Assembly (NCBI RefSeq): GCF_002514735.1
Contig: NZ_KZ300476.1
Location: 372,001-436,000 of the forward strand
DNA from: Sediminicola luteus
GTDB lineage: Bacteria > Bacteroidota > Bacteroidia > Flavobacteriales > Flavobacteriaceae
Direction: 5' to 3'
Length of the DNA: 64,000 bases
Part shown: positions 17,113 through 26,201 of the stretch, piece by piece
How positions within the stretch are numbered: position 1 is the first letter of the stretch
Layout of the letters: every line of letters begins with the position of its first letter
The notes under the pieces: generated by a model
Told to the model about the DNA's origin: nothing
Databases searched by the model: none
What the model saw: the letters and a program-made list of their open reading frames with translations, nothing else
Position numbers and translations under genes: made by a program

Positions 17113-18312
17113 ATGCAAAGCACCCCACACCCCCAGGGACATTCCTTTTCCATGGGCCCATCCCAAAAATTATTGATTGGATGGGGCGCTGTGCTGTCGT
17201 TGAGCCTAGGTGCGATAAATATGGGGCTTTTGCCCGGTCAATGGCCAGTAATCATACCCTTCTTGGCCTTTGGTTTAATCAATACCCACAACCTTTTTAC
17301 CTTTAAAAAACTGGAAACGGCCACTTGGCCCAACCATTTGGGCTATGTTAGCGCACTTATCGGGCTTACGGTTATGGCCATGTTTTCCGGGGGCATTCAA
17401 AGTGGATACACCCTTTTATTGGCCACAATAGGCCTTATGGCCATGGCTTCCCGTAAAAATAGGTATGCTCTCGGAGCGCTTATACTAATTTGTGGCTTGT
17501 TTGCCACCAACCATTATACGAATCTTCCTAATTTGATCCAAGGCTCCGTAGCCACGACCACCACCTTCCTGATGTTTATTTCTATGGGATTGGTCGGCTA
17601 TATCTATATCAACTACCATTGGTTTGTCCAACGTAAGGCACTCTTGCAACAATTAGGTGTTTTAGAAACCGACCTTAGAAAGAAAGATACCTTACTTAAA
17701 GAAATTCATCACAGGGTTAAGAACAACCTTCAAACGGTTTCCAGTTTATTGAACCTGCAGTCTAAGAACATTGAAGCCCCCCATATACGTGCCTTGTTCA
17801 AGAATAGTCAGAATCGCGTAATCTGTATGGCCATGGTACATGAGATGCTCTACCAACGCGACGACCTCTCTAAAATAGAATACCGCTCTTATGTAGAACA
17901 ACTTACGGGTTATCTTCTGAAAACGGCTCCGGGAGGGCATTCGCGTGTTAAACTGAACATTAATGTGCCAGAGATAAAGCTAAATGTCGATACCGCCATA
18001 CCCTTGGGACTTTTAATCAACGAAACCATTACCAACTCGCTCAAATATGGCTTTACCGACAGTATGGAAGGCGAAATTTACATTGGTCTTACCCAGGCCG
18101 AAAACCAACACTTTATTTTGGAGATCGGTGATAACGGCAAAGGCTTCCCGGCAGAATTGGAAACCGACAAATTAGACTCTATGGGGCTAAAACTCATTAA
18201 TAGTTTGGCCCGCCAGCTTAAAGGTTCCATTGAACGGGACACCAAAAAAGAAGGCACCAACTATATCGTTAAGTTTCAGGAAAGTCAAAAACATTTCCAT
18301 TCAGTAGCCTAG
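17113..18312 (+). CDS. Sensor histidine kinase, HisKA_2 type, with membrane sensor
   Basis: About 399 residues from ATG 17113 (a GTG at 17107 is an alternative start). Six hydrophobic segments fill roughly residues 15-170. Then comes a short coiled coil and a HisKA_2 phosphoacceptor helix (LLKEIHHRVKNNLQTVSSLL), with the second His of HHR as likely phosphorylation site. The HATPase domain includes GLLINETITNSLKYGF, IGDNGKGF and the G2 region MGLKLINSLARQL. No response regulator is adjacent, so it is an orphan in this window. It lies between two terminator-flanked units. Confidence 0.9.
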   Translation: MQSTPHPQGHSFSMGPSQKLLIGWGAVLSLSLGAINMGLLPGQWPVIIPFLAFGLINTHNLFTFKKLETATWPNHLGYVSALIGLTVMAMFSGGIQSGYTLLLATIGLMAMASRKNRYALGALILICGLFATNHYTNLPNLIQGSVATTTTFLMFISMGLVGYIYINYHWFVQRKALLQQLGVLETDLRKKDTLLKEIHHRVKNNLQTVSSLLNLQSKNIEAPHIRALFKNSQNRVICMAMVHEMLYQRDDLSKIEYRSYVEQLTGYLLKTAPGGHSRVKLNINVPEIKLNVDTAIPLGLLINETITNSLKYGFTDSMEGEIYIGLTQAENQHFILEIGDNGKGFPAELETDKLDSMGLKLINSLARQLKGSIERDTKKEGTNYIVKFQESQKHFHSVA

Positions 18313-18586
18313 TAGATCTAGTAAAATGGACCTCGATTTCCCGCATGATCGGTGGTCCCCTTCGTTTTTAACGTACTTTGGTTCCGTTGCTCAAACTGGG
18401 AGCCATATCCCATTTCAGATTGTTCCCTTTGTTATCTTTTCGTGATACTTTTCAAGTCATTGTGTCCCTTATTGCTTGCACTGGCACACAAGTAACTGTA
18501 TTTCTGAGTTTTACAAATTTTATTTTTCCGTGATCCTTTCGGGAATTCCCTAGAGTTCCTTTGTGGAAACAAAAAAATCGAATCCT
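18313..18586 (+). other. Intergenic region before the spondin lipoprotein
   Basis: 274 bp without a credible ORF. No consensus promoter, hairpin or repeat stands out to me. Confidence 0.5.
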
Positions 18587-20167
18587 ATGAACAACTTCAA
18601 AATTGTATTACTCACACTTACTTTAGGGGTGTTTCTCGTTAACTGTAGCGATGATGACGATACGGCCCCGATTACTTTGGAGGCCGGTACCCTGTCCGGT
18701 GGGCCTTTTGCTTTTACCGTAGACGGAACCCCTGATATGGTATCCGGTATCTCATTGGTCGGGTTCAACGGTCAAGGTGACAACCAAACCTTTGTGATCA
18801 CCGATGATGCCAAAAATATTTTGGGTCTCCCTCCTACCATAGATGCCCTGGAAGGGGTAAACTTCGACGATGCCGGAACCGGTTCATGTTACATTTACTT
18901 CCTGACCTATAACCAAGGACTTACGGGCTTGGAACAGGGTAGCAATCTCGACAATATTGCCGGGGATTTCGACCTGACCAATTTTTTAACGGTGGTGCGT
19001 AACCCCAACGCCATGGCCAGCTTTACGGTTACGGTGGAAAACGTCTTTCAGCATAAAGACTATTTTGCCAATGGTACTATCGATGGTTTGATTATGCCTG
19101 GGCAACACCGTACCATTAGCTTTAACGCAGGTCGTGGTCACTATCTTAGCTTTGCTACCATGTTCGTTCAATCTAACGATCTTTTCTTTGCCCCAGATGA
19201 AAACGGATTACGTCTATACGACGACAACGGCAATGCCCTTACCGGCGATGTTACCGATATGATTGACCTATGGGATGCCGGTACCGAGGTGAACGAAGAA
19301 CCCGGTGTAGGTGCCAATCAGGCCCCAAGACAGTCGGACGCCAATACAGGTACTACCGAAAATGGCACCGTGGAGTTGATTGCCAATGTAAACGACGGCT
19401 ATACTTACCCGGCCGTTAACGAAACCATTAAGGTGTATTTAGATCATGATGGAGGCACCCAATTTACCTTGACCTTAAAAAACATCTCTGCCACGAGTAG
19501 TCTACCGACACCACTGGCCCCAGGAACCTGGGTAATCAATACGGGTGCACAACAACCTTTGTTTACCGAAGGTGAAGCCGCCAGCCTAGGATTGGAGGGC
19601 ATAGCCGAAGATGGGAACAACAGTATCTCCAATGAAACCCTGAGTGCCGCTACCGGACTCGTATCTCCTTTTGCGCCGGGTGCCTTTGCCCTTAATTCCA
19701 AAATTTTTACAACAGGTGAGACCGCTACGGATGCCTTTGAAGCCCTGGCCGAAGACGGTAATGCTTCCGGATACGACAATGCCTTTACCACTCCGGTAGG
19801 TGCTGCAGGTCCGGCCCCGATTTTCCCGGGAGAGTCCTACAGTTTTGAAGTTTCAGCCGAAGCAGGTGACTACCTATCCCTAGCTACTATGTTGGTACAA
19901 TCGAACGACTGGGTGGTAGGTGCCAATGGTATCGCCTTGTTTGAAGGTAGCGACCCGATCTCAGGCGATATAACCGCCCATTTTAGGATCTATGATTCAG
20001 GTACCGAGGTAGACGAATACCCAGGAGCCGGGCATTACCAAGCCCCCCGTCAGGCCGGTGCCGATACCGGAATGGAAGAAGGCGGTCTCGTAACCCTAGA
20101 GACCCGTCTTACCCAAAACGTTCCCGAAGTAAAAGATATGATCCGTATTACCATTAGTGCCAACTAG
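18587..20167 (+). CDS. Lipoprotein with two spondin-like domains
   Basis: 526 residues from ATG 18587; the longer GTG frame would spoil the lipoprotein signal. Lipobox VNC puts the lipid-modified Cys at about residue 18, followed by an acidic tether (SDDDD). An N-terminal beta domain comes first, then a spondin_N-type domain (FTVTVENV..., YLSFATMFVQSNDLFF, DAGTEVNEEPG, QAPRQSDANTG). A linker and a second, closely similar one follow (YLSLATMLVQSNDWVV, DSGTEVDEYPGAGHYQAPRQ). The repeated QAPRQ-x-A/D-x2-TG block suggests internal duplication. Spondin domains in Flavobacteria are surface lipoproteins of unproven ligand. A terminator follows. Confidence 0.88.
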   Translation: MNNFKIVLLTLTLGVFLVNCSDDDDTAPITLEAGTLSGGPFAFTVDGTPDMVSGISLVGFNGQGDNQTFVITDDAKNILGLPPTIDALEGVNFDDAGTGSCYIYFLTYNQGLTGLEQGSNLDNIAGDFDLTNFLTVVRNPNAMASFTVTVENVFQHKDYFANGTIDGLIMPGQHRTISFNAGRGHYLSFATMFVQSNDLFFAPDENGLRLYDDNGNALTGDVTDMIDLWDAGTEVNEEPGVGANQAPRQSDANTGTTENGTVELIANVNDGYTYPAVNETIKVYLDHDGGTQFTLTLKNISATSSLPTPLAPGTWVINTGAQQPLFTEGEAASLGLEGIAEDGNNSISNETLSAATGLVSPFAPGAFALNSKIFTTGETATDAFEALAEDGNASGYDNAFTTPVGAAGPAPIFPGESYSFEVSAEAGDYLSLATMLVQSNDWVVGANGIALFEGSDPISGDITAHFRIYDSGTEVDEYPGAGHYQAPRQAGADTGMEEGGLVTLETRLTQNVPEVKDMIRITISAN

Positions 20168-20205
20168 CACCTAACTAGTTCCATAATTTTTTAATCATAA
20201 TGCTG

Positions 20206-20243
20206 AAAAGGCCCTGGTTTCTATGTAAACTGGGGCCTTTTTT
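20206..20243 (+). terminator. Terminator after the spondin lipoprotein
   Basis: AAAAGGCCCTGGTTT pairs with AAACTGGGGCCTTTTTT, with two mismatches, followed by a run of six T. Confidence 0.85.
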
Positions 20244-20302
20244 GTTAAAAACCTTTTTATAATTACCTCCTTTTGTGGTAAAAAATAGATAAAATTATCT
20301 TA

Positions 20303-20326
20303 TGTTAGGATTCCTTACTATATTTG
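20303..20326 (+). promoter_or_regulatory. Promoter with AGGATTCCT operator-like box
   Basis: TATATTTG (20319-20326) is an exact -7 element. AGGATTCCT, an interrupted palindrome, sits at 20307-20315 in the spacer where a repressor would block the polymerase. No -33 TTG at standard distance. The 13-mer TGTTAGGATTCCT here recurs at 20617-20629. Confidence 0.55.
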
Positions 20327-20364
20327 AATAGCAATAATGCACTTTAACTTAAATCATTATCATT

Positions 20365-20598
20365 ATGAGTAAATCAGTTTTTTATCACGCTGGCTGCCCT
20401 GTATGTGTTAGTGCCGAGCAAGATCTTGTAGACCTTATTGGCGCTGACCAAGTTGAAATCGTACATCTGGGTGAAACCAAAAACCGAATAGCCGAAGCGG
20501 AAAAGCTCGGTGTAAAATCGGTACCTGCACTGGTTACACCCAATGGCCATGCCCTTCACATAAATTTTGGTGCCTCTTTGGCCGATGTTAAGGGGTAA
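20365..20598 (+). CDS. Small thioredoxin/glutaredoxin-fold protein with CPVC motif
   Basis: 77 residues: beta-strand, redox motif C11-P-V-C14 (YHAGCPVCVSAEQDL), and the cis-proline segment VKSVPALV. This is a minimal thioredoxin-like fold without N-terminal extension, and there is no signal peptide, so it is cytoplasmic. Related small proteins occur next to MarR genes in other Bacteroidota. Its promoter carries an AGGATTCCT box, and the following MarR gene is the obvious candidate regulator. A role in thiol redox response is inference. Confidence 0.85.
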   Translation: MSKSVFYHAGCPVCVSAEQDLVDLIGADQVEIVHLGETKNRIAEAEKLGVKSVPALVTPNGHALHINFGASLADVKG

Positions 20599-20616
20599 CT
20601 TTTTTTTGATTTATTT

Positions 20617-20657
20617 TGTTAGGATTCCTATCTTAGTGACAGGAATCCTATTTTTTT
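20617..20657 (+). terminator. Terminator and possible second operator between the CPVC gene and marR-like gene
   Basis: TAGGATTCCT (20620-20629) pairs with AGGAATCCTA (20641-20650) and is followed by seven T. The stem itself is built from two copies of the AGGATTCCT box, so it may double as an operator for the downstream MarR gene. Confidence 0.7.
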
Positions 20658-20693
20658 CAATTCTTAAAGAAAATTCCCCTGAATTAATATCCT

Positions 20694-21299
20694 ATGGCCC
20701 TGAGTTCGTTTGATCCCAATCTACAGCAACAAGACCTAAGCAGTAAAATCGTAGCCGGCTTTGAACGTATTTCGGAAGTATTTAAGGTACTTCTCTGGAA
20801 CCAAGCCAAACTTGAAGGCCTAAGTCCTATCCAAATTCAAATACTGATTTTTTCTGCCTATCATAAGGCCGAACTCTGTACTGTAAGTTACTTAGCTCAA
20901 GAATTCAATGTCACAAAACCCACAATTAGCGACGCCATTCGGGTGCTTTTAAAAAAAGAGCTGTTAATCAAAGGGGAGTCAACCACAGACAACCGTAGTT
21001 ATCATATACTTTTAACGGAAATAGGCCAAAACACTTTGGAGCGCATACAGTTGTTTGAAGCTCCATTTAAACCCTTGATCGCCAATTTACCCCCAAAGGA
21101 ACAATACCAACTCTTTAGCACCTTAAGTACACTAATACATCAACTGAACTCGAGCGGTATTTTGCAAGTACAACGGCATTGCTTAGGGTGCCGTCATTAT
21201 TCCAAAAAAGGTGAATCCCATTATTGTAATCTACTAAACAAGTCGTTGACCGCTACAGAGCTAAGATTAGACTGTCCCGAACATAGCCTTTCTTCATAA
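20694..21299 (+). CDS. MarR-like winged-helix regulator with a C-terminal cysteine cluster
   Basis: 201 residues. Residues about 25-135 are a MarR-type winged helix (QIQILIFSAY, then LAQEFNVTKPTISDAIRVLL with the recognition helix, and the wing STTDNRSYHILLT). The tail has four cysteines, C163-x2-C166, C178 and C194 (RHCLGCRHYS, HYCNLL, LDCPEH), a plausible zinc or redox site that ordinary MarR proteins lack. A CPVC thioredoxin-like gene stands just before. Self-regulation through the AGGATTCCT boxes is inferred from position, not shown. Confidence 0.85.
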   Translation: MALSSFDPNLQQQDLSSKIVAGFERISEVFKVLLWNQAKLEGLSPIQIQILIFSAYHKAELCTVSYLAQEFNVTKPTISDAIRVLLKKELLIKGESTTDNRSYHILLTEIGQNTLERIQLFEAPFKPLIANLPPKEQYQLFSTLSTLIHQLNSSGILQVQRHCLGCRHYSKKGESHYCNLLNKSLTATELRLDCPEHSLSS

Positions 21300-21317
21300 C
21301 CCCATGTTCCCTCTGAT

Positions 21318-21663
21318 TTGAAAAACATAGGCAAATCCCTACTTAATTTTTTCTTTGGCATACCCCTAGAATTCCCCAAAAAGTGCAAAAGTGCCCCCGG
21401 TATACCTTTGGCTGCAGGTGTTGTCCAATCTATTTATGCACCGGATTTTGATCAGGGCCAACCCCTAAGGCTTACCCAACTCCCCTATAGATGCCATCGT
21501 AACGCCTAACGATGTTATCTGTGAAATTGAATCGCCCCGGTTGACCCTAGAACTTGAGAGCCTTTTCCACGGCAAAATCATATGGCAATGTCCCGTGGGT
21601 ATTACCTTGGAACCAGGAGCGGAAATCTGCCGTATCGAAGGTATTTCCATCGTATTGCGTTAA
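21318..21663 (+). pseudogene. Frameshifted lipoyl/biotinyl-domain-like gene
   Basis: Two overlapping frames together encode one lipoyl-fold sequence. Frame A begins with TTG at 21318 and contains IPLEFPKK and GVVQSIYAPDFD. Frame B is open from 21469 and reads DAIVTPNDVICEIES from 21490, then LTLELES, HGKIIWQ and LEPGAEICRIEG, ending at TAA 21661. Removing one C from the CCCC run at 21482-21485 joins them. Where the modified lysine belongs, the sequence has SPRLTLE, so the lysine is absent as well. Either a pseudogene or a homopolymer sequencing error; with the lysine gone, decay is more likely. Confidence 0.6.
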
Positions 21664-21864
21664 TCCTCTATATCGAACGGTAACTCGAATTTCATTTTCA
21701 AGGTAAATCATACCTCATTACACTACTTCTTCTATTCAGTAGGGCAAGGTTAGCACAATATCAAGCTTGGGTTAAACCTGTCCTATAAGACCCGTACACA
21801 ACGATTTCCACACTACCTTTCCCTAGATCGATTAAATCATAGTAATCACCTTGACCAAGCCTTC
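21664..21864 (+). other. Intergenic region before a hypothetical gene
   Basis: 201 bp, AT-rich, no gene, no convincing promoter or hairpin. Confidence 0.5.
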
Positions 21865-22311
21865 ATGTTTTTCTTAAACCCTACCCCTAGTACAAAACTT
21901 TTCTTATTCATTTTAGGACTGATCCCTTTATTTTCCAATGCCCAATATCTTTCGGAAAAAGACATCGACAGATTAGATGAATTGGGGGTGTATTCCACTA
22001 TTCCCTTGGAAGATCTACCTTCTTATGAAAATCAATTCCGGTCCATTCTGGAAAGCGATAAAAAAATGCGTCGAAACAAGACATCGGCCATTCTTGTGGG
22101 GGCCCTAGGGGTGGTTAGTAGTCTGTCCGGTATTTTGATAATGTCAAGTGATTCGGGCAATGGTATTTCCAACACCCTAATGGGAGGCGGTATCAACGGA
22201 ATCGGTGTTATTGAAATGGGTGTCTCGCTTGTACTTTTTAATACCTCCAAAAAAAGAAAACAAGAACGTAACGCCCTTTTGGAACGGCTAAAAGTTGATT
22301 TGGCCCCGTAA
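21865..22311 (+). CDS. Hypothetical exported or membrane protein
   Basis: 148 residues with an N-terminal hydrophobic signal (LFLFILGLIPLFSNAQ, probable cleavage after NAQ at about residue 27), a soluble acidic stretch, then two Gly/Ser-rich hydrophobic helices (SAILVGALGVVSSLSGILIM and the GGGINGIGVIEMGVSLVLF region) and a basic tail (SKKRKQERN). No family recognised. It stands 70 bp before the TPR kinase gene on the same strand. Confidence 0.65.
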   Translation: MFFLNPTPSTKLFLFILGLIPLFSNAQYLSEKDIDRLDELGVYSTIPLEDLPSYENQFRSILESDKKMRRNKTSAILVGALGVVSSLSGILIMSSDSGNGISNTLMGGGINGIGVIEMGVSLVLFNTSKKRKQERNALLERLKVDLAP

Positions 22312-22381
22312 TCCCTTTATTTTCTAATAGCTCATTGGATAATATAAACTATTTTAACCGCGCCAAGTTTATTCCAAATCC

Positions 22382-24286
22382 ATGTCCCTTAAACATCTTG
22401 CATCATTTCTAGGTGCGGTTTTATTCTCTTTTGTTACCCTTGGACAAGATTTCGACAGTCTTCAAACCCAATATCAAAGCTATACAACTAAAGATAGTAC
22501 ACGGGTAAATCTACTATTACGGCTAGCCAAAGCCTATACCACCCGAGATATTGGAAAACAACCCGCCCTATTGAATGAGGCCAAAGCCATTTCCCAGCAA
22601 ATCCATTATGCATTGGGGGAGGCCAAAGCCCTAAGTGCCTTGAGCAAATACCATGTTACCAAAGGGGAACTGGATCAAGCCTTGACCCAGGCCTTGCAAG
22701 CCCGCCAATTATACAGCAAGCTAAATTACGACACTGGTTTTATAGAGGTGAACAATGTAATTGCCCGGGTGTACCGTACCGAGGGACTTTATGAAAAGGC
22801 CTTGGCCCTTCACATGGAAAATTTAAAAATTGGCCAAAAGGGACCTGTAAATGCCAACTTGGCCGGACTATTTTTCTATGTGGGGAAGACCTATGAATCA
22901 ATGGAAAAGAATGATAGTGCCTTGTATTATTACCAACAAGCCAAACAGGTTTCTGAAAAAACCAAATTCGATGTAGGTATCGCCATCTCCAATGGAGCAA
23001 TCGGTCATATTTACAACAATGCTGAAAATTTTAAGGCGGCCCTACCCTATTTAAACTATACACTAGAGCAAGCACGACGTCAAAAACATACTACCAATAT
23101 TGCGGCCGCCACTTTTTCCTTGGCTAAAACCTATGAAGGCTTAGATGATCTGAACAAGGCCTTGTCGCATAATTCAGAGGCCATAGCCATTTATGAGGCC
23201 CAGGGGAACAATAAGGTTTTGGTGGATTGTTACGAAAACCAGGCACGTTTTCTGTTCCATACCGGTCAGGCCGAAGCGGCCTATGGATACTTGCGTAAAC
23301 GGGAACAAATCCAAGATTCGATATTCGCGGCCGAAAAACTGGAATACATCGGGGAATTGGAGACCCAATACGAAACCCAAAAAAAAGAAGAGGCCATTAA
23401 AGCTTTAGCACAAGAGCGTCAAATACAGGAACTACGTTTAAAACAACAGCGTTTCTTACTTATCGGTTTAGTTGCTTTTTTCTTGATACTCGCCATCGTT
23501 TTAACCCTTTTTTCACGTCAGCGTAAATTAAAATTAGAACGCAAAGCCATTACGAATGAACTCGCAGAAACCAAAAAACGTCTGGCCTTGGAACAGCAAT
23601 CGCGATACTCGGAACTTAAAGCGTTACGATCACAAATGAATCCGCATTTTATTTTTAACGCCCTAAATTCCATTCAAGAATACATAATGGTCAACGAACG
23701 TAAGCTGGCCCGAAAATACCTCGGGAAATTTGCTGACCTCATGCGTATGTACCTAGGCCAAAGCCAAGAGAAATGGATAACGCTTGAAGAAGAGGTCAGC
23801 ACCCTTCGCCTGTATATGGAACTGGAAGCCCTTCGATTTGAAGATTCACTTTCCTATAACATTCAAATCGATAAAGGCATCGATATGTACCAAAAAATCC
23901 CATCGCTGCTGCTACAACCCTATGTAGAGAACGCCTTTAAACATGGTTTACTTCATAAAAAAGGCGCGCGCAAACTCCATATAGAAATCTCAACTGTTCT
24001 CAACGGTATTCAAATAAGTATTGAGGATAATGGGGTCGGACGTCAAAAATCGGAAGAAATAAATAGTATGCGAAACCCCGGGCATCGTTCTTTTGCCAGC
24101 ACGGCCACTAAAAATAGGCTTCAATTGATCAATATGGATCAAAATCTACCCATTACCGAAGAAATCATTGATTTGTTCAACGAAAAAAGTGAAGCCATGG
24201 GCACAAGGGTCAACTTAAAAATACCGCTAGCGTTAGCCCCGGAAACCGGGGAGCTACTTTGGGAAGATCAAAACTTAAAATCTTAA
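22382..24286 (+). CDS. TPR-containing sensor histidine kinase, LytS type
   Basis: 634 residues. A signal peptide (residues 1-20) leads into about six tetratricopeptide repeats in the periplasm (residues 35-330), then a charged helix, one transmembrane segment (LLIGLVAFFLILAIVLTLF, near 360), a coiled coil and the His_kinase domain (PF06580). Phospho-acceptor H422 lies in SQMNPHFIFNALNSIQEY, and the N box LLLQPYVENAFKHGL. The cognate LytTR regulator follows by 21 bp. TPR kinases of this kind are abundant in Bacteroidota. The signal is unknown. Confidence 0.94.
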   Translation: MSLKHLASFLGAVLFSFVTLGQDFDSLQTQYQSYTTKDSTRVNLLLRLAKAYTTRDIGKQPALLNEAKAISQQIHYALGEAKALSALSKYHVTKGELDQALTQALQARQLYSKLNYDTGFIEVNNVIARVYRTEGLYEKALALHMENLKIGQKGPVNANLAGLFFYVGKTYESMEKNDSALYYYQQAKQVSEKTKFDVGIAISNGAIGHIYNNAENFKAALPYLNYTLEQARRQKHTTNIAAATFSLAKTYEGLDDLNKALSHNSEAIAIYEAQGNNKVLVDCYENQARFLFHTGQAEAAYGYLRKREQIQDSIFAAEKLEYIGELETQYETQKKEEAIKALAQERQIQELRLKQQRFLLIGLVAFFLILAIVLTLFSRQRKLKLERKAITNELAETKKRLALEQQSRYSELKALRSQMNPHFIFNALNSIQEYIMVNERKLARKYLGKFADLMRMYLGQSQEKWITLEEEVSTLRLYMELEALRFEDSLSYNIQIDKGIDMYQKIPSLLLQPYVENAFKHGLLHKKGARKLHIEISTVLNGIQISIEDNGVGRQKSEEINSMRNPGHRSFASTATKNRLQLINMDQNLPITEEIIDLFNEKSEAMGTRVNLKIPLALAPETGELLWEDQNLKS

Positions 24287-24307
24287 TCAAAATTTCCTTT
24301 TTGCCAT

Positions 24308-25057
24308 ATGAAAGCCTTGATAATTGACGATGAGGAAAAAGCCAGGATCCTTTTAAAAATCCTGCTTCAGGAAAACTGCCCCCAAATCCTTGAGATAAAA
24401 ACCGCCAAAGATCTTCCGGAAGGGGTACGTGCCATACAGGCCTTTCGGCCAGATATTGTATTCCTCGATATTGAGATGCCCGAATATTCAGGGCTACAGA
24501 TCACAGAATTCCTTAGACCCGAACAAATCGATTTTGAAATTGTTTTCACTACAGCTTATAGTGAGTTTGCCATAAAGGCCTTTGAATTGAACGCCATAGA
24601 TTATTTGCTAAAACCATTACGGGATGAGCAATTGATACGTGCCGTGAACAAGGCCGAAGGTCAAATAGGTAAATCTCAACTGAACCAAAGGTTGGAAGAG
24701 TTAAAATCGGTACTACAGGCCAATAAGATCCAAAAAATAGGGCTTCCAGTTTCCAATGGGGTGTTGTTCGTTAAATTCGAGGATATTATTTTTTTGGAGG
24801 CCGAACGTATGTATACCAAATTTTATACCCGGGACAATGGCACCATATTGGTATCTAAACCCATTAAATTCTTTATGGCCAACCTCACCGAAACATATGG
24901 GTTCTATAGGCCACATCGTTCCTTTGTCATTAACCTAAGGTATATAAAACAGTATGTAAATCAAGATGGCGGCTATATTCTAATGGAAAACGACAAAACC
25001 GTTAATCTATCAAAAAACAATAAGGAAGAATTCCTAAGGCTGATCCAAGTCAATTAA
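24308..25057 (+). CDS. LytTR-family response regulator
   Basis: 249 residues. Receiver domain with D7-D8 acidic pair, phosphorylation site D54 (DIVFLDIEMPEYSG), switch residues in VFTTAY and IDYLLKPL. A LytTR domain occupies residues about 145-249 (FEDIIFLEAERMYTKFYTRDNG, FYRPHRSFVINLRYIKQYV). It follows the TPR kinase by 21 bp, a clear kinase-regulator pair. The two LytTR proteins in this window (the other at 6159) are distinct members, not a recent duplicate. Confidence 0.95.
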   Translation: MKALIIDDEEKARILLKILLQENCPQILEIKTAKDLPEGVRAIQAFRPDIVFLDIEMPEYSGLQITEFLRPEQIDFEIVFTTAYSEFAIKAFELNAIDYLLKPLRDEQLIRAVNKAEGQIGKSQLNQRLEELKSVLQANKIQKIGLPVSNGVLFVKFEDIIFLEAERMYTKFYTRDNGTILVSKPIKFFMANLTETYGFYRPHRSFVINLRYIKQYVNQDGGYILMENDKTVNLSKNNKEEFLRLIQVN

Positions 25058-25198
25058 CCCCTACTTTTACGCTCTTGGCAAAAAGGTGTTGATCTAAAGA
25101 CTTGCTGCGGAAACCCAAACCGTAGTTTCGGAAATCGAGAGATGGCCCAACTTCACATCCGATTCATTTTTGTTTTCATAAAACCTTAATCGAATCTG

Positions 25199-26155
25199 AT
25201 GAAAAAACAGTTATTGCACTGGGTAATTGCCCTAACCCTAACCACTACTTATGCCCAAACCGATTTCAGAAGTGCCCTATTGGCCGCTGATGGCATTGAA
25301 TTCACCGAATACTGGAACATCTATAAAGATGATGACGGTAAACAACAGATTACCGACCCTCGCTACAAAGTTCATTTGGTAGCCATTGAGAATGCCTTTG
25401 GTAAAGTCGTAGGCTTTGATGCTATTGATACCTCCAACGATAAAAAACGCCTTTTCTACAATTATGAAGACGACCGATTGGACCATTACGGAAAACCCGC
25501 TTTTATTACCAATATAGAGACCAAACGCGGTTATGCCCTTATCGAAGGGGTGCTTTTTGAGTTTACCGGATTGGAAACCGATGGTACTGGCTTTACGATC
25601 GATGCCTTATGGTTTCCGGCCGGAAAAGACACAGCCGGCAAGAAAAAAAAGAAATTGAGTTTCAAGGAAAAACTCAAGCGATTAAAATCGCAAATGGGCG
25701 GTGGCAATCCCTTGGTTGGCGCCTTTATGGAAAAAGACCTTGACCAAATGGTATCGGAGTATTTCACCCAAATGAAAAACTTACAAGAAGCCCATCCGTT
25801 AACGCCGGAAGAACAAAACGAAGTCAGGGCCATGACCGCCAAGGTAGATCAACGCAATGCCGAAATTCAATCGAAAAACGCGGCTTATTGGAATTCTGAA
25901 GAAGGAAAACGGGTTCGCCAGCAAATGCGGGCAGACAGTGGGAAAGCCACGACCTGGCACATAAAGAACGGACGTTCGTCTGCTGTGAGCGTGGGCATAA
26001 ACGGTCAAACCAAAACCCTGCAAGCCGGTGAAACCTGGACGATTTCCTGCCAATCCGATGCCTTCTTTGCCCATAAAGAAAGTACGCAATGGGTGCACGA
26101 CGGCCTGATCGGAAAGGGCAGTGAAAATTGCGGATCTACCTTCACTATTCAATAA
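25199..26155 (+). CDS. Hypothetical exported protein
   Basis: 318 residues with a signal peptide (MKKQLLHWVIALTLTTTYAQ, cleavage about residue 20). No known domain is recognised. A lysine-rich loop (AGKKKKKLSFKEKLKRLK, around 145-162) precedes a helical part with QMADS-like coiled-coil character. The last 75 residues (TTWHIKNGRSSAVSVGING... and the Cys pair near 285 and 312) look like a small beta domain. It lies between the TPR kinase pair and the BspA-repeat gene and could be regulated with them. Confidence 0.72.
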   Translation: MKKQLLHWVIALTLTTTYAQTDFRSALLAADGIEFTEYWNIYKDDDGKQQITDPRYKVHLVAIENAFGKVVGFDAIDTSNDKKRLFYNYEDDRLDHYGKPAFITNIETKRGYALIEGVLFEFTGLETDGTGFTIDALWFPAGKDTAGKKKKKLSFKEKLKRLKSQMGGGNPLVGAFMEKDLDQMVSEYFTQMKNLQEAHPLTPEEQNEVRAMTAKVDQRNAEIQSKNAAYWNSEEGKRVRQQMRADSGKATTWHIKNGRSSAVSVGINGQTKTLQAGETWTISCQSDAFFAHKESTQWVHDGLIGKGSENCGSTFTIQ

Positions 26156-26201
26156 GCCTTATCACCCCCAAAATTCTAATTCAAACCCAAATTACAAAAC
26201 A

